A stretch of DNA of 64,000 nucleotides, taken from positions 64,487,088-64,551,087 of the forward strand of contig CM055094.1 in the NCBI GenBank assembly GCA_029204225.1, written 5' to 3'. Positions 22,797 through 33,357 of this stretch are shown piece after piece. The notes under the pieces were generated by a model, which was not told where the DNA came from, did no database searches, and worked only from the letters and a program-made list of their open reading frames with translations. The translations under genes and the position numbers were made by a program. Positions within the stretch are counted from its first letter, which is position 1; the number at the start of each line of letters is the position of its first letter. Source of the stretch: Diphasiastrum complanatum. Lineage: Eukaryota; Streptophyta; Lycopodiopsida; Lycopodiales; Lycopodiaceae.

Positions 22797-23267
22797 GGTC
22801 ATAAGCAACTACATATGCAAATCGTAAATGTAAGGACGAATGTTTGATGACAGGAAAGAAGGTCTCAGAGTAGTCAGTACCATATCTCTGAGAGAATCCC
22901 TTCACTACTAGTCTTGTCTTATATTTTGAAACATCTCCATCTGGTCCATACTTGAATTTGTAAACCCATTTGTATTTCACAACCATTCGCTTATTTGGTA
23001 ATGGCTGCAACGTCCATATCTGGTTCTTCCTCATGGATTTCATCTCCTCATTCATGGCTTGGATCCATTTGTCCTTCTCTGGAAATTCGATTGACTCCTC
23101 GAAAGTCTGTGGTTCGCCACTAAATCCACAAGACTCTTCTGATGTAGAAGCAGAGCTGCCTGGCACATATCTTGCTGGCGCTCTTCGTTGTCTTCTCGAC
23201 CTTCTAGGAGATCCTCTTGGGACAACAATGCCTTTACCTTTGTCTGCTCTACTAGGTCCGGAACCAT
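22797..23267 (-). pseudogene. Ty1/copia reverse transcriptase N-terminus
   Basis: The minus strand reads KWIQAMNEEMKSMRKNQIWT, then KYKWVYKFKYGPDGDVSKYK, then TRLVVKGFSQRYGTDYSETF. This is the opening block of copia RT (WK-AM-EE, then WVFK-K, then R-V-KG--Q--G-DY-E-F). It stops at the motif FAYVVAYDL, before the catalytic Asp residues, where the duplicated 22.4-kb segment begins. The upstream basic linker (SRADKGKGIVVPRGSPRRSR) leads into a gypsy gag at 23,283 on the same strand. That makes a chimeric arrangement by recombination or nested insertion. Confidence 0.85.
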
Positions 23268-23282
23268 CTTGGTTTACAAAAA

Positions 23283-24383
23283 CTATAGCAAAAGGCTAGA
23301 GCGGAGTGTTTTGGTGGGACAGGCAACGCTAGACATTCCGGATATCCAAGAGTAGATTGTCACAGTTGCTGCTGGATTGCCTCCATACCGTAGATTTCGA
23401 TATCCCATCTGGGCATACCGTTGCTGAATTATCTGAGGGCTGAAGTTGCAAAAGGCAGTCTCATGGTCAGGTGAATTACACAGATGGCAAACACTGACTT
23501 CCATTCGTTTTTTCAATTGAGGACACTCGTTCACTGTGTGATTTCCTGTACAAATAGAACACCAGACATTTTCCCTGGTAGGAAAAGCCTTTGCAAACTT
23601 CTCAGGTTCCTTGTTCGCTTCTCTGTGGAAATTTTTCAATGCTTTGATCTTCTCATCAAATTGCAACTGCAACTTTTCCATATGTTTTTGCTAGGTCTTC
23701 CCAAGTTTCTCGAACTCATTGAGCATCATTTCTACAATAGCATTGGCATTTGTTGATGCAATAGTGGTGGATGTCGTAGTAGTCTGCCTTGTTGTATAAG
23801 GCAACATAGTGACATTCGGCTCATCATCTAAATCTTCATCTTCCTCTCGAATTGCATCGTCCATCGCATTTTGCAAGAGTGCGTACTCATTATGGCGTTT
23901 CAGCTCACGTCTAATCCGTTTAGGTAGACCTGACAAAAACCACATAATTATGGCATTTTCATTAATCAGCTCAGGCTCACATTCAGATCTAAGACGTTTC
24001 ACCCTTTCGATGTAATCTCAAACCATTTCCCGCTTTCCCATTTTAATTTTACTTAAAAGTAGGAAAAGGTCTTCCATAAACTTCCACGGTTTAAACCGTG
24101 TGATAAGGGCTCGTTTAACAACTTCCTAATCTGTACGCTCAGTTTCATCTTGGTTATAGAACCAATCTTGTGCTGCGTCTATTAAGGCCATAGGAAATAA
24201 CTTAAGTTTATCTTAAGGATAAATCTCACCATAGACCTCACAGGATTCAGCATAGATCTAAAGAAATCTAACTGGATCTGTTAATCCATTATGTTTGGGT
24301 AGATCCAATCGGGGTGCTCTTCTAACAATAATTGGATTGACCTCCTGTGGAGCACCTCCAGGAGCAGGTCCACGGGCAGCCAT
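23283..24383 (-). pseudogene. Ty3/gypsy gag relic with two zinc knuckles
   Basis: From an ATG near 24,383 the minus strand reads MAARGPAPGGAPQEVNPI, then LDLPKHNGLTDPVRFL, MALIDAAQDWFYNQ and LITRFKPWKFMEDLF. These are gypsy capsid motifs. The frame continues as WFLSGLPKRIRRELKRHNEY and then two Cys-rich knuckles, CSICTGNHTVNECPQL and CHLCNSPDHETAFC. Three in-frame stops (near 24,258, 24,215 and 24,130) and a further one near 24,020 break the frame. It follows its own LTR, primer site and leader at 24.4-26.4 kb. It is truncated downstream by a copia RT fragment. Tat/Ogre-like ancestry is inferred from the primer-site sequence. Confidence 0.85.
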
Positions 24384-25589
24384 CTTTACAAATTTAGATC
24401 AAATCAATAATGAGATTGGATATAGATTTTTCCAAAAAAACTATCTCAGATTAGATCTGCTAGCTCTATTCCACTTTTCAAGATCTGATTCTATATGATG
24501 AAAAACTACTCAAAATTCGATCAATCAATACTTCTCAAAAATGATAAATCTCTCGGAGTCCAATTTAGAATATATCAGATTTGATCCAAATTTTGACAGA
24601 GACTTGATCTGAAAAATCAAAAACTAAAAATAGGACTTGCGAAGGTTCTCTAGGCGAAGGTTGTCTCGACGAAGGTTCAACAGTGCTATTTTGGGATAAA
24701 AAATACTCTGCACACTTTCCTGACAATTTCTTAAAAAATAACCTTCGCCGACTTCTCATATGGAAGATCTGACACAGATAAAACTATGGACAACCGGACG
24801 AAGGTTTCTGACATAAGAAAATACTGTTTTTGTAATCTGGCGAGGTTAAGCATCAAGATTTTTTGTGATCAGATCAAGAAGAATCTTCGCCGAACTCAAA
24901 AATAGTAGTTTACTATAGATAGAATGTTTTGAAAACTCGGCGAACGTTCTGGCGAAGGATCAAGAGTAATACTGGTAATTTTGCAAAAAAATGACTTTTT
25001 TTGGCAAAAATATGACAATATGACAACTGATACTCTGAAAACCTTTCTATTTTTGGTATTATTCTTCGTCGACCTGGGATTAGATAGATCTGAATCACAT
25101 CTAAGCACAGTGAATCGGGCGAAGGTTCTTTTTCTATTTTTTTTAGGGTTGTGATAATTTTTGGTGTTTTTTTGGTGACTTTTCTGATGTTTCTGGAAAT
25201 CTACTGGGAATCAATCTTCGCCCTTCAGTCTGAAGGTTTTGTAAACAAAACCGAAGGTATCTGCAACTCGGCGAAGGTTTTCTGAAAGAGGATAAAAAGT
25301 TCTGAGCTCTGATGACACTTTTTGTCTCTTTTTTATCAAATTTGACAGATTTGACCGATTTTTGTTATTTTCTCTGATATCTCAGATCCAAATTGATCTT
25401 AAGATTGGTGATCTGAATAGCTTTTCCTATTTAATAATCAGATTAGATTTCAAACAGGCAAATTCACTCAAATCAAGCAAAATCAATCCTAAACTAACCC
25501 TCAAATGAAAATTTAACACTATTCATGCTAGGACAAGATGCCTAATGCAAGCTAACCATCGCAAACATGCTGCAAACTAAAAAATTGGC
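24384..25589 (-). other. Gypsy element leader with CGAAGGTT words
   Basis: This is untranslated sequence between the primer site and gag of the minus-strand gypsy element. From 24,640 to 25,290 the word CGAAGGTT or AACCTTCG and near variants occur at about a dozen places, often as GGCGAAGGTT, separated by AT-rich filler. The same words recur at 19.2-19.6 kb. Their role is unknown; spaced copies in a leader could be structural or packaging-related, which is speculation. Confidence 0.65.
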
Positions 25590-25616
25590 ATAGCTCCCCG
25601 GCAACGGCGCCAAAAT
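25590..25616 (-). promoter_or_regulatory. Primer-binding site of the gypsy element
   Basis: On the minus strand TTTTGGCGCCGTTGCCGGGG lies directly after the LTR end. This is the sequence found after the 5' LTR of many plant Tat/Ogre-type gypsy elements and serves as the tRNA primer site for minus-strand synthesis. Confidence 0.85.
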
Positions 25617-26381
25617 TGTAGTGGATTTCTTTCTTTGCCTAACCTGAATCCAAGATCTAGTCAATCTAGCATCAAAGAGACGGAGTTAGTTGTCACGCAT
25701 AGGTTCGTTCCCATGAGAGCGATAATATAGTTCAGATTTCAACATGAATGGAGGATCTAACACTAACATTCATTAACACTAAGAATTAACACTACATCCA
25801 TTAACCCTACTTCCATTAACCCTAAATCCACAACAATGGTAGAAACTTACTCTTCTCTCTCTCCCTTTCTCTCTCACAAAAAGCATAAGAAATAGCAATC
25901 CCAATAATGATCAAATCCAACAATTAGCAAAATCCAAAGAAAGCATGAGAAATGGAGGAGAAGAAAGGAAGAGCAAGGACATTCATCAATCCATTTCTAA
26001 AGAGAACCAATCTGCTTTATTGAAATGAGAAAATGAACATGAGGAACAACTCGAGTTGGTCCCTTTTTATAGTAGAGAGGAGGACCCTGGCCTCTGAATC
26101 CTATTAGTCCAGTCTTGCCTCTCTTTCTATTCAAATTCAAAAAAGTGTGAGAACCATCAAAATTGGAGGGAAAACCAACTTTATTCACTAACTTGACATT
26201 TAGGCCTTGCGACATTAAAAGTCCAGCAAAAAGGCCTAAAGTCCTTTTATTAACATTTAACTAATCAAATAACTATGTGATCATTGGGTTGGACTTACAC
26301 ACGCAGGGTGCCAAATCCCTCTCACTTATTAACTAGGGTTAGGGTTGCCTTGGGATCCACAAACCCTCCAACAAACACACA
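25617..26381 (-). repeat. 5' LTR of the gypsy element (about 765 bp)
   Basis: In minus-strand direction the LTR starts TGTGTGTTTGTTGGAGGG near 26,381 and ends ...AATCCACTACA at 25,617, just before the primer site. A promoter-like CTATAAAAAGGGACC lies at about 26,062-26,076. It is abutted on its start side by CACTA-related sequence. No partner LTR is in the window, so age and target duplication cannot be read. Confidence 0.8.
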
Positions 26382-26387
26382 ACCTGT

Positions 26388-26930
26388 ATAACATTGCAAT
26401 TTTTTAATCAACAAATTAGCTTAACAAGCTATCACATGGCTCTCAATTGCAAGGTACTTCGCATCCTTTCAAGTGCAAATTTAGCTCACACTTATATTTT
26501 TACCTATTAATACCATATTGAGGTGGATCCTCAAGGTAATATGATTGTCAATAGAAAAAGGGAGGTGGTTTTGGACTGGCTCTATTCTTTATGTCAATGC
26601 CATTTTGGCGACAGATTGTTTAGTAAATGGTCCGAACAACCTGCCGCCGATAAACGACAGGTTATTGGTACCCTTCGTGACGAATTCCAACAAGAAGAGA
26701 AATTCGAGAAGAAAGAAATTCATAAGCATATGAGCTTATGGATTAGGCATTATTGTGATATGGCACGACGAGCTTATAGGGACGGGCAATCCAAACCCTC
26801 CCGATGTTTAAGAATGATTGGAACCGTGTAAAAGCGGATGAATGAACACCAAATAAATACAAGATTCAGAAAGATGTTGCGACCGCTAAGATGCATGGGA
26901 TAGGCAATCCTACTACTCTAATGTTTCCAA
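26388..26930 (+). pseudogene. Plant Ptta/En/Spm-type transposase-associated fragment
   Basis: From 26,523 the plus strand reads MDPQGNMIVNRKREVVLDWL, then EFQQEEKFEKKEIHKHMSLW and RHYCDMARRAYRDGQSKP, followed after a frameshift by a KADEWTPNKYKIQKDVATAK-like stretch. The basic, Trp-spaced composition resembles the plant transposase-24 (Ptta/En/Spm) region, but the match is by eye and moderate. The upstream 130 bases are an inverted copy of 12,944-13,075, linking it to the CACTA-related repeats. The coding stretch runs directly into the 18-bp minisatellite. Confidence 0.5.
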
Positions 26931-28420
26931 TGACTCGAATGTTTCTGAATATTCGAATTTTTCAGAGGACTCGGATTTTAAGAATGACTCGAATTTTTAG
27001 AATGACTTGAATTTTTAAACAACTCCAAAAAGACTCAAATTTTTGAACAACTTGAATTTTTGCAAGATTTGAAATTTTGGAACGACTCAAAAATTTTCAA
27101 TGACTCGAATTCTTGAAAAGAATCGACTTTTTTCAATAACTCAAATTTTTCAAGCGACGCGATTTTTTATGGATTGACTCGAATTTCTGAACGACTCAAA
27201 TTTTCTGAACTATTCAAAATTTTCCAATGACTCGAATTTTTTGAATCTCTCAATTTTTTTGAAAAGATTCGATTTTATCTATGACTCAAATTTTTCAAAC
27301 GACTCGAATTTTGAAAACGACTTGAATATTTCCAAAGACTCAAATTTTTCCAATGGATCAAATTTTTTCAAAATATCGAATTTTTTTAATGACTCAAATT
27401 TTTTCAATGACTTGAATTTTTCTTAAGACTCGAATTTTTCCAACGACTCAAATTTTTCAAAGTAGCGAATTTTTCAAAAGACTCGAAGCTTTCATAGACT
27501 CAAAAAGGAGTCAAATTTTTCGATACTCGAATTTTACGCAAGATTTGAATCTTTTCAAGACTCAAATTTTATGAAACGACTTGAATTTTTCAATGACTCA
27601 AATTTTTGTAACGACCCAAATTTTTCGAACTCGAATTTTTGAACAACTCAAAAATTTTCAATGACTCAAATTTTTCGAACGACTCGAATTTTTGGAGAGA
27701 CTCGACTTTTTTCAATGACTCGAATTTTATGTATTGATTCGAATTTTTGAGCGACTCGAATTTTCTGAATGACTCGAAATTTTTCAATGACTTGAATTTT
27801 TAAATAATTCTAATTTTTTGAACGACTCGATTTTTTTGGAAAGACTCAATTTTTCCTATGATTCGAATTTTTCGAATGACTTGAATTTTCAGAACGGCTT
27901 GAATTTTTCCAAAGACTCGAATTTTTCTGATGGATCGAATTTTTCCAAAATATTGAATTTTTTCAATGACTCGGATTTTTCAAATGACTCAAATTTTTTT
28001 TAAGACTCGAATTTTTCCAACGACTTGAATTTTTCAAAGTATCGAATTTTTCAAAAGACTCGAATTTTTTTGAGACTCAAATTTTTGAAAAGAGTCGAAT
28101 TTTACGAAAGTCTCGAAGTTTTGGAAAGATTCGAATTTTTTCGAAGACTCAAATTTTTTCAATGACTCGATTTTCTTTTTTCCAAAGGACCGAATTTTTT
28201 GAAATAGTTGAATTTTTTCAAGGGATCGAACTGTCAACTCGAATTTTTTCGAAGGATCGAAGGACTTTTTGTACTGTCAAGTCAAATTTTTCAAAACACT
28301 AGAATTTTTTCGAAGACTTGATTTTTTCCAAAGACTAGAATTTTTCCGAAAACTCAAATTTTTCTGATAGCTCAAATTTTTCCAAAGACTCGAATTTTTC
28401 CAAAGAGTTGTACATAACCT
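26930..28420 (+). repeat. 18-bp minisatellite, GACTCGAATTTTTC type (about 1.5 kb)
   Basis: Roughly 80 degenerate monomers centre on GACTCGAATTTTTCAAAT, often 17-18 bases. A higher-order repeat of about 577 bases is visible: the block around 27,180-27,470 recurs at about 27,757-28,050 in the same order of variant monomers. Because the monomer is near a multiple of three, frames stay open and read (N/K)DSNFS on the plus strand and FESxK on the minus strand. These are repeat artefacts rather than genes. The first monomers lie in frame with the transposase-like fragment upstream. Confidence 0.9.
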
Positions 28421-28496
28421 TTCGTTACTTATAGAACAACCAGACATTCATACTATCCTTTGAAGGATAGTAATGCTTATTGTGTACTGTAGTTAT

Positions 28497-28880
28497 CAAA
28501 ACAAACTTTCATCCTGCGATCGTTGGACACTGCCAACTGAATCACTCCTACAATCCTCCATAATATACTCAATCACTAATGATCTACATTTATGAAATTA
28601 ATACAACATTCAACATAATTTCAACCAGGGTGTGAAATTCAAATGAACAAGAAAAACTCAAACACACGAAATGAGAAGAATAATTCGCGAAACTGTTGTG
28701 ACAAAATCGCGATTCTCTCTTAAGATTCGGATGAAGTTCAAATGCATTCGCTGGACACTGCCAGCTGAATCACTCCTACAATTCTCCAGAATGTAGTCAG
28801 GCACTACTGATCTACGTTTATAAATTTAATGAAGCATTCAACCTAGTTTTCAACCAAGGTGCGAAATTCAAAATGAACAA
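28497..28880. repeat. Direct repeat doublet of about 130 bp
   Basis: The phrase TGGACACTGCCA(A/G)CTGAATCACTCCTACAAT and the following 100 bases, through CAACATTCAAC/GAAGCATTCAAC and GTG(T/C)GAAATTC, occur at about 28,525 and 28,748. The copies are around 80 percent alike by eye. They flank the copia LTR remnant on its outer side. Confidence 0.75.
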
Positions 28881-28899
28881 GAAAGAACTCAGACATACG

Positions 28900-29432
28900 A
28901 TTAACAACATAAGCATTTGTATTCGAGATCAGACACAACACAAATTGACATGTGCACAAAAGCTACAATATCATCTATTGACTTTTCTTCTCTGATTCTT
29001 TAGGCACTGCATGCAAATCCATGCAGTGCATTGGCGTGAGAGAGATATACTTCTCTCATGGATGTATGTCTCGCTTACTAGCGGACTCAGGATTGCTATG
29101 GATCCTGATCACAGAGCTCGTCTCGCACACAGGCAGACTCATTGTCTGTATTTTGTCTTGATTGCTTACTAGCACCAGACCATTGTGCTTACTTACACTG
29201 TGTATTCTGTTGATCTATATATCAAGTATCATCCAGTAGGTATGGTCATTCTATGTAAATCTGAAATTAGAGTGATTAAGCATCTACAACTAATCAGTGA
29301 ATTACAAGAGTGGCAGATTAGCCACGACCTAAAATGTATCTACTGACGTCATACCATCAGATCAGATATCTGTACTTCTGGGTACTTGTATGATCTTGTT
29401 GGTACTCTTTGGAGCGTGAGGGCAAAACGGGT
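28900..29432 (-). repeat. Probable 3' LTR of the minus-strand copia relic
   Basis: The reverse complement of about 28,960-29,400 matches 20,942-21,420, the LTR of the sister relic. It lies directly after the pol stop at 29,433 in minus-strand direction. The ends are not resolved. Confidence 0.65.
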
Positions 29433-30660
29433 TTAGCGACATTTTTTTGTCGTGTCGTTGGTTTCATTTCCACCGTTGACTCTATTTAGCTGGTCTGTCT
29501 TTCTCTCGTATTGGACCGCAAATGAATCTTGTGCCAGACCGCAAAAGGTTCTCGTTCGTAAATCTTTCGTATTCGCAAACCGTTCGTCTTCGTCTACTTT
29601 GACTTTCGTGTTTGCAAGCCGTTCGTCTTCGTTTCCTTTGCCTTTCGTGTTCGCAAAACTTTTTGTGCTTCGTGTCTCCAGTTTTCGTGTTCGCAAACAT
29701 GGGCTGAAAGCTAGCAAGGCTTTGTAGTTAGAAAGATTTCGTTTCTTCCTCTCAAAGCAGGATAGCTTTACGATCCCAAGATTGCTCCTTTGTCTCTCAA
29801 AGAGTCCTCTGTCCAGTGCTTTAGTGAAGATGCCAGTAACTATGTCGTTCGTTCCTATGAAGGTGGTCTGCATCATCTTCTTTTCAATTAGATCCCCGAT
29901 CAAGTGATATTTGATCGAAATGTGCTTTGTTCGGGAATGGAACACGGGATCTTTCGTCAGGTGTATTGCAGAGGTGTTGTCCATCTGCAAGGCCAGGGGC
30001 TCATTCCTTGTTTCGTCCAATTCGTCAAGGAACTGACTTAGCCATATTATTTCGTTGGCCATCTTTGCTGCTGCAACATATTCTGCTTCACAGGATGACT
30101 GGGCTACAATGGTCTGCTTCTTGCTGACCCAGAGAACTACTGCTCCTGATGCGATGGTGCATCCTCCCGAGACACTTTTACAGTCGTCTTTGAGAGATGC
30201 CCAGCTAGTCTGGCTGTAGAAAAGTATCCTGAAACCTGCACTACAACAGTAACACAAGCCATAATCCCTCGTTAATTGAAGATATTGAAAAATTCATTTT
30301 GCAATCTTCCAATGTGTCGAGCCTGGATTCGTGCAGAATTGGCTCATCCTGAATACTACATAAGCAATATCAGGACGTGTGTTGTCAGCAAGGTACATCA
30401 GTGATCCTATCAGTTTCTTGTAAGGTGTGAGCTGCATCTGTTCTCTCTCTTCCTCAGTCCTGGGACAATCATCATTTGTCAGCACCATCCCTGCGAGCAT
30501 TAGAGTGTTCGCTCCTTTGCAGTTCAGTATCTCAAAGTCCTCTAGGATCTTCTGGGTGTATCTGGACTGGTGAAGGTATAACTTACCTCCAAGCCTAGGT
30601 AACGTCTGGCTTCTCCCAGGTCCACTATCTCGAAATATTTCGAGATGTCTGCCTTTACTT
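29433..30660 (-). pseudogene. Ty1/copia RT C-terminus and RNase H
   Basis: The minus strand reads GANTLMLAGMVLTNDDCPRT, then TPYKKLIGSLMYLADNTRPD (the classic YR--VGSLMYL--TRPDI block). A stop follows, then SQTSWASLKDDCKSVSGGC, VLWVSKKQTIVAQSSCEAEY, IHLTKDPVFHSRTKHISI and IFTKALDRGLFERQRS. These are the copia RNase H domains in order. The C-terminal 100 codons (ANTKGKGNEDERLANTKVKV and similar) are a TTCG-rich insert absent from the sister relic at 20.4-20.9 kb. The RT active site is not included. At least one stop near 30,290 breaks it. Confidence 0.85.
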
Positions 30661-30714
30661 CAGCTATTAGCTGCTCACTCCTGCAAAGTATTAGCTAGAT
30701 CAATTCTCAAAAAT

Positions 30715-32000
30715 GCCAAAAATTAGTCCATTTACTATGCCCTAGTGGCATTCCTCCCAACATGAAGAGCGTTTTCAAGCATACAACATCGAAATTGAGC
30801 TGCAATGGTCATGTGGGTTTGTGTCGAGCCCACGAACCTGTGGACACCTCCCACGTCTGAAGTTCTGGCCATTTTTTATTAGAATCCGACCAATTTTTGG
30901 CTTGACGGGCCTAGAATCCCAGGACTACGTTTAGGATCTCTGTTTTGCATGCACGTTTCTTTGTGAGTACTAAACCATTTGGAGCCCGATTTAGTCCTGT
31001 GGGTTCATCACGGCATACAGCACAAGACGGAATAGACAATCTGAAAAACAGACTCTGTTTGGCGACATTGGACCAATTTTTGGAAATGTTGGAAAGTAGT
31101 CCATTTAGTGGCATTCCCCCTGACAGAAAGGGCGTTTTTTGACAAACGGCGTCGAAATTGAGCTACAAATGGTCCTGTGGATTCGTGTTGAGCCCACAAA
31201 CCTGTTGACACCTCATGTCCAAAGTTCAGAGTGTTTTTACTAAATCCGACCAATTTCTGGCTCATTGGGCCTAGAATCCCAAGACTGCCTTTAGGGTTTC
31301 TAGTTCAGACGCACGTTTCGATGTGAGTACTGAACCGTTTGGAGCCCGATTTAGTCCTGTAGGTTTGTCTCGGCGTGCAGCATAGGACAAAGCAAACTTC
31401 CTACAAAATGAACTCCATTCGTTGACACTGGACCAGTTCTTGGGTATGCTAGAAAGTAGTCCATTTAGTGGCATTCCCCCTGACAAAAAAGGCGTTTCCG
31501 GACAACCGGCATCGAAATTGAGTTGCAAATGATTTTGTGGGTTCGTGTCAAGCCCACGGACCTGTGGACACCTCCCGTCCAAAGTTCTGACCGTTTTTTA
31601 CTGAATTCGACCAATTTCTGGTTTGACAGGCCTAGAATTCCAGCACTACATTTAGGGTTTCTAGTTCGAATGCACATTTTGTTGTGAGTATTGAACCATT
31701 TGGAGCCCAGTTTAGTGCTATAAGTTCGTATCAGCATGCGGCACAAGATGGAAGACTTCTTTCGGTGCGTTATCGGAAATGTTGAAAAGTAGTCCATTTA
31801 GTGGCATTCCCCCCAGCAAAAAGGTCATTTTTCGAACAAACAGCGTTGGAATTGAGCTGCAAATGGTCCTGTGGGTTCGTGTCGATTCCACGAATTTGTG
31901 ACCACCTCTCGTCCGACTATTTCTCACTGAATGTGACCAATTCCTGGCTTGACGGGCCTAGAATCCCGTAACTGCATTTGAAGTATCTGGTTCGGACGCA
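30715..32000. repeat. Satellite-like tandem array, monomer about 335-373 bp
   Basis: The anchor GTCCATTTAGTGGCATTCC begins monomers at about 30,726 (as GTCCATTTACTATG), 31,099, 31,459 and 31,792, giving periods of about 373, 360 and 333. Shared internal phrases are GAAATTGAGCT, GTGGGTTCGTGT, TGACGGGCCTAGAATCCC and CCATTTGGAGCCCGATTTAG. Copies differ by substitutions and small deletions. The open minus-strand frames (MPLNGLLSNI and variants) repeat with the monomer and are probably not genes. Confidence 0.85.
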
Positions 32001-32022
32001 TAGTCGGGTGCTGGAAGATTGT

Positions 32023-32411
32023 AGCCAGGGAATGGAAATGGGAACGGGGAACGACATCTCCTAAGGAGATGGGAACGGCTCAAATGGAGGACCAGAAAGG
32101 GTGGAGAATGACATGTGGAATTAGCATATGAGCTTCAATTGAGACTTAAAAGACATGTTTCAATGGAAGAACACCTATACAATAGTTTGAGAAGATTTTC
32201 AAGCGTAGAAAGAGCTCTAAACTACACAACAAATGACTTTTTTTGAAGTTACAGTGGAGGAACGGCCAGGAAACCCGTTCCCCATCCATTTCCCACATGT
32301 TCTCTTGCTACAAAATTGGGGAACAATCGTTCTCCCATTTCCTAGGCCAGGGAATGGGGAGAAACACATTTCCCTATTCCATAGGGGGTGGAATGACATT
32401 CTCCTGCTACT
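32023..32411. mobile_element. Possible MITE-like element
   Basis: GTAGCCAGGGAATG at 32,023 and the complement GTAGCAGGAGAATG at 32,411 form an imperfect inverted pair enclosing about 390 bases. Internally there are many GGGAATGG-like words and the palindrome ATCTCCTAAGGAGAT. No convincing target duplication was found, so this is tentative. Confidence 0.35.
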
Positions 32412-33105
32412 ATAGCTCCTTGCCTGATGTTGTAGGCATTTCTTTTGTGCCATCCACCCAGAGGAAGAGTCCTTCGCCCTTGAGTATCAAGGATGTCTTA
32501 ACTTTCTAGGCTAGAGAGTTAGATCAATAGAGTTGGATACAAAACTTTCATCTCAATATTCACGTCTTATTCTTGTTGTTATTATTCAAGATGCCAAGGG
32601 ATTGGTCTATGTGATGGCCTCTTGAGACAATGTGGCTGGCCTTGTGAGGCAACTCTGGTTGCTTCAGTCAGAGGAAGAAAACAATGAGCGTTGCTTGGAG
32701 GAAGTGTTGGCAATCTTAGACATCATTGCTTCCAAGTTAAGGACTCATAGCCATTACACTCATGGTTGGTTGGTGTAATAGGCGGAAGGTTAAGGAAGAT
32801 GGTTGGTCAAACTTGAGGCAATCCATGTCGTAGACAATGGATTAACCTAAACCATCCACTAATATAGAGAGAGTATCGTAGCTCTGATATTAGTTGCAAT
32901 CTTCATGGAAATCAAAGAGTGAACGGAAAAAGAAGAGCAAGTGTAGAACTAACAAACTTTGGTTTAATGTAAACTCATTATGAAATGTAACAGCTTCTTG
33001 TGTACTCTTCCTTTGGATCGTCAAAACTCTTTTTTGCACTTTTTGTCTCCTACGTCAATATCTTTGGCAACATAAACTTAAAACTAATATTTTCTAACTC
33101 TAGCT
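32412..33105. other. Possible exon remnant, unidentified
   Basis: At about 32,630-32,780 the plus strand reads VAGLVRQLWLLQSEEENNER and then CLEEVLAILDIIASKLRTHS before a stop. It looks like genuine coding composition but matches no family I recognise. The remainder has nothing I can assign. Confidence 0.3.
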
Positions 33106-33357
33106 TCAAGATCTGTCATCCACGTAGACTGCTATAATTATGATTTTCCCCTCTGTGACCTTTGTATAGACATTGTAGTCAGTTATAAGAAAATGACAAT
33201 AATGACCAATCAAGTGAAGATGGCAATGGTCATGGTAGTTGTGTTTGATCAAGATTTGTGCTACGAAAATGTAAATGTGCTTAATCAAGCAATCAACAAT
33301 CCAAGAGAAGTTTTCCAGATGATAAAGAATACCTGAATTAAGATGGAAAGTAATCAA
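33106..33357 (-). pseudogene. Ty1/copia RT active-site fragment
   Basis: The minus-strand end of this short frame reads DYNVYTKVTEGKIIIIAVYV followed by DD, which is the copia RT block leading into the YVDD catalytic motif. The preceding part is a degraded RT. Nothing further downstream of YVDD is readable, so only this piece remains. Confidence 0.7.

Noticed and set aside
27241-28237. Asn/Asp/Ser/Phe-repeat ORFs on both strands
   Set aside because: They arise from an 18-bp minisatellite whose period is a multiple of three; they are not credible as separate genes.
26930-28420. The AT-rich array as a CRISPR array
   Set aside because: There are no unique spacers between constant repeats, the monomers are degenerate throughout and the context is a plant genome.
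30911-31797. Repeated minus-strand ORFs beginning MPLNGLL in the 360-bp array
   Set aside because: They repeat with the satellite monomer, break at different places in each copy and show no known motif.
32023-32411. MITE with a clear target duplication
   Set aside because: The inverted ends are imperfect and no matching flanking duplication was found, so only a low-confidence feature was kept.
32880-32900. AGCTCTGATATTAG as a minus-strand copia primer site
   Set aside because: It differs from TGGTATCAGAGC at key bases and no LTR or gag lies in the right position around it.
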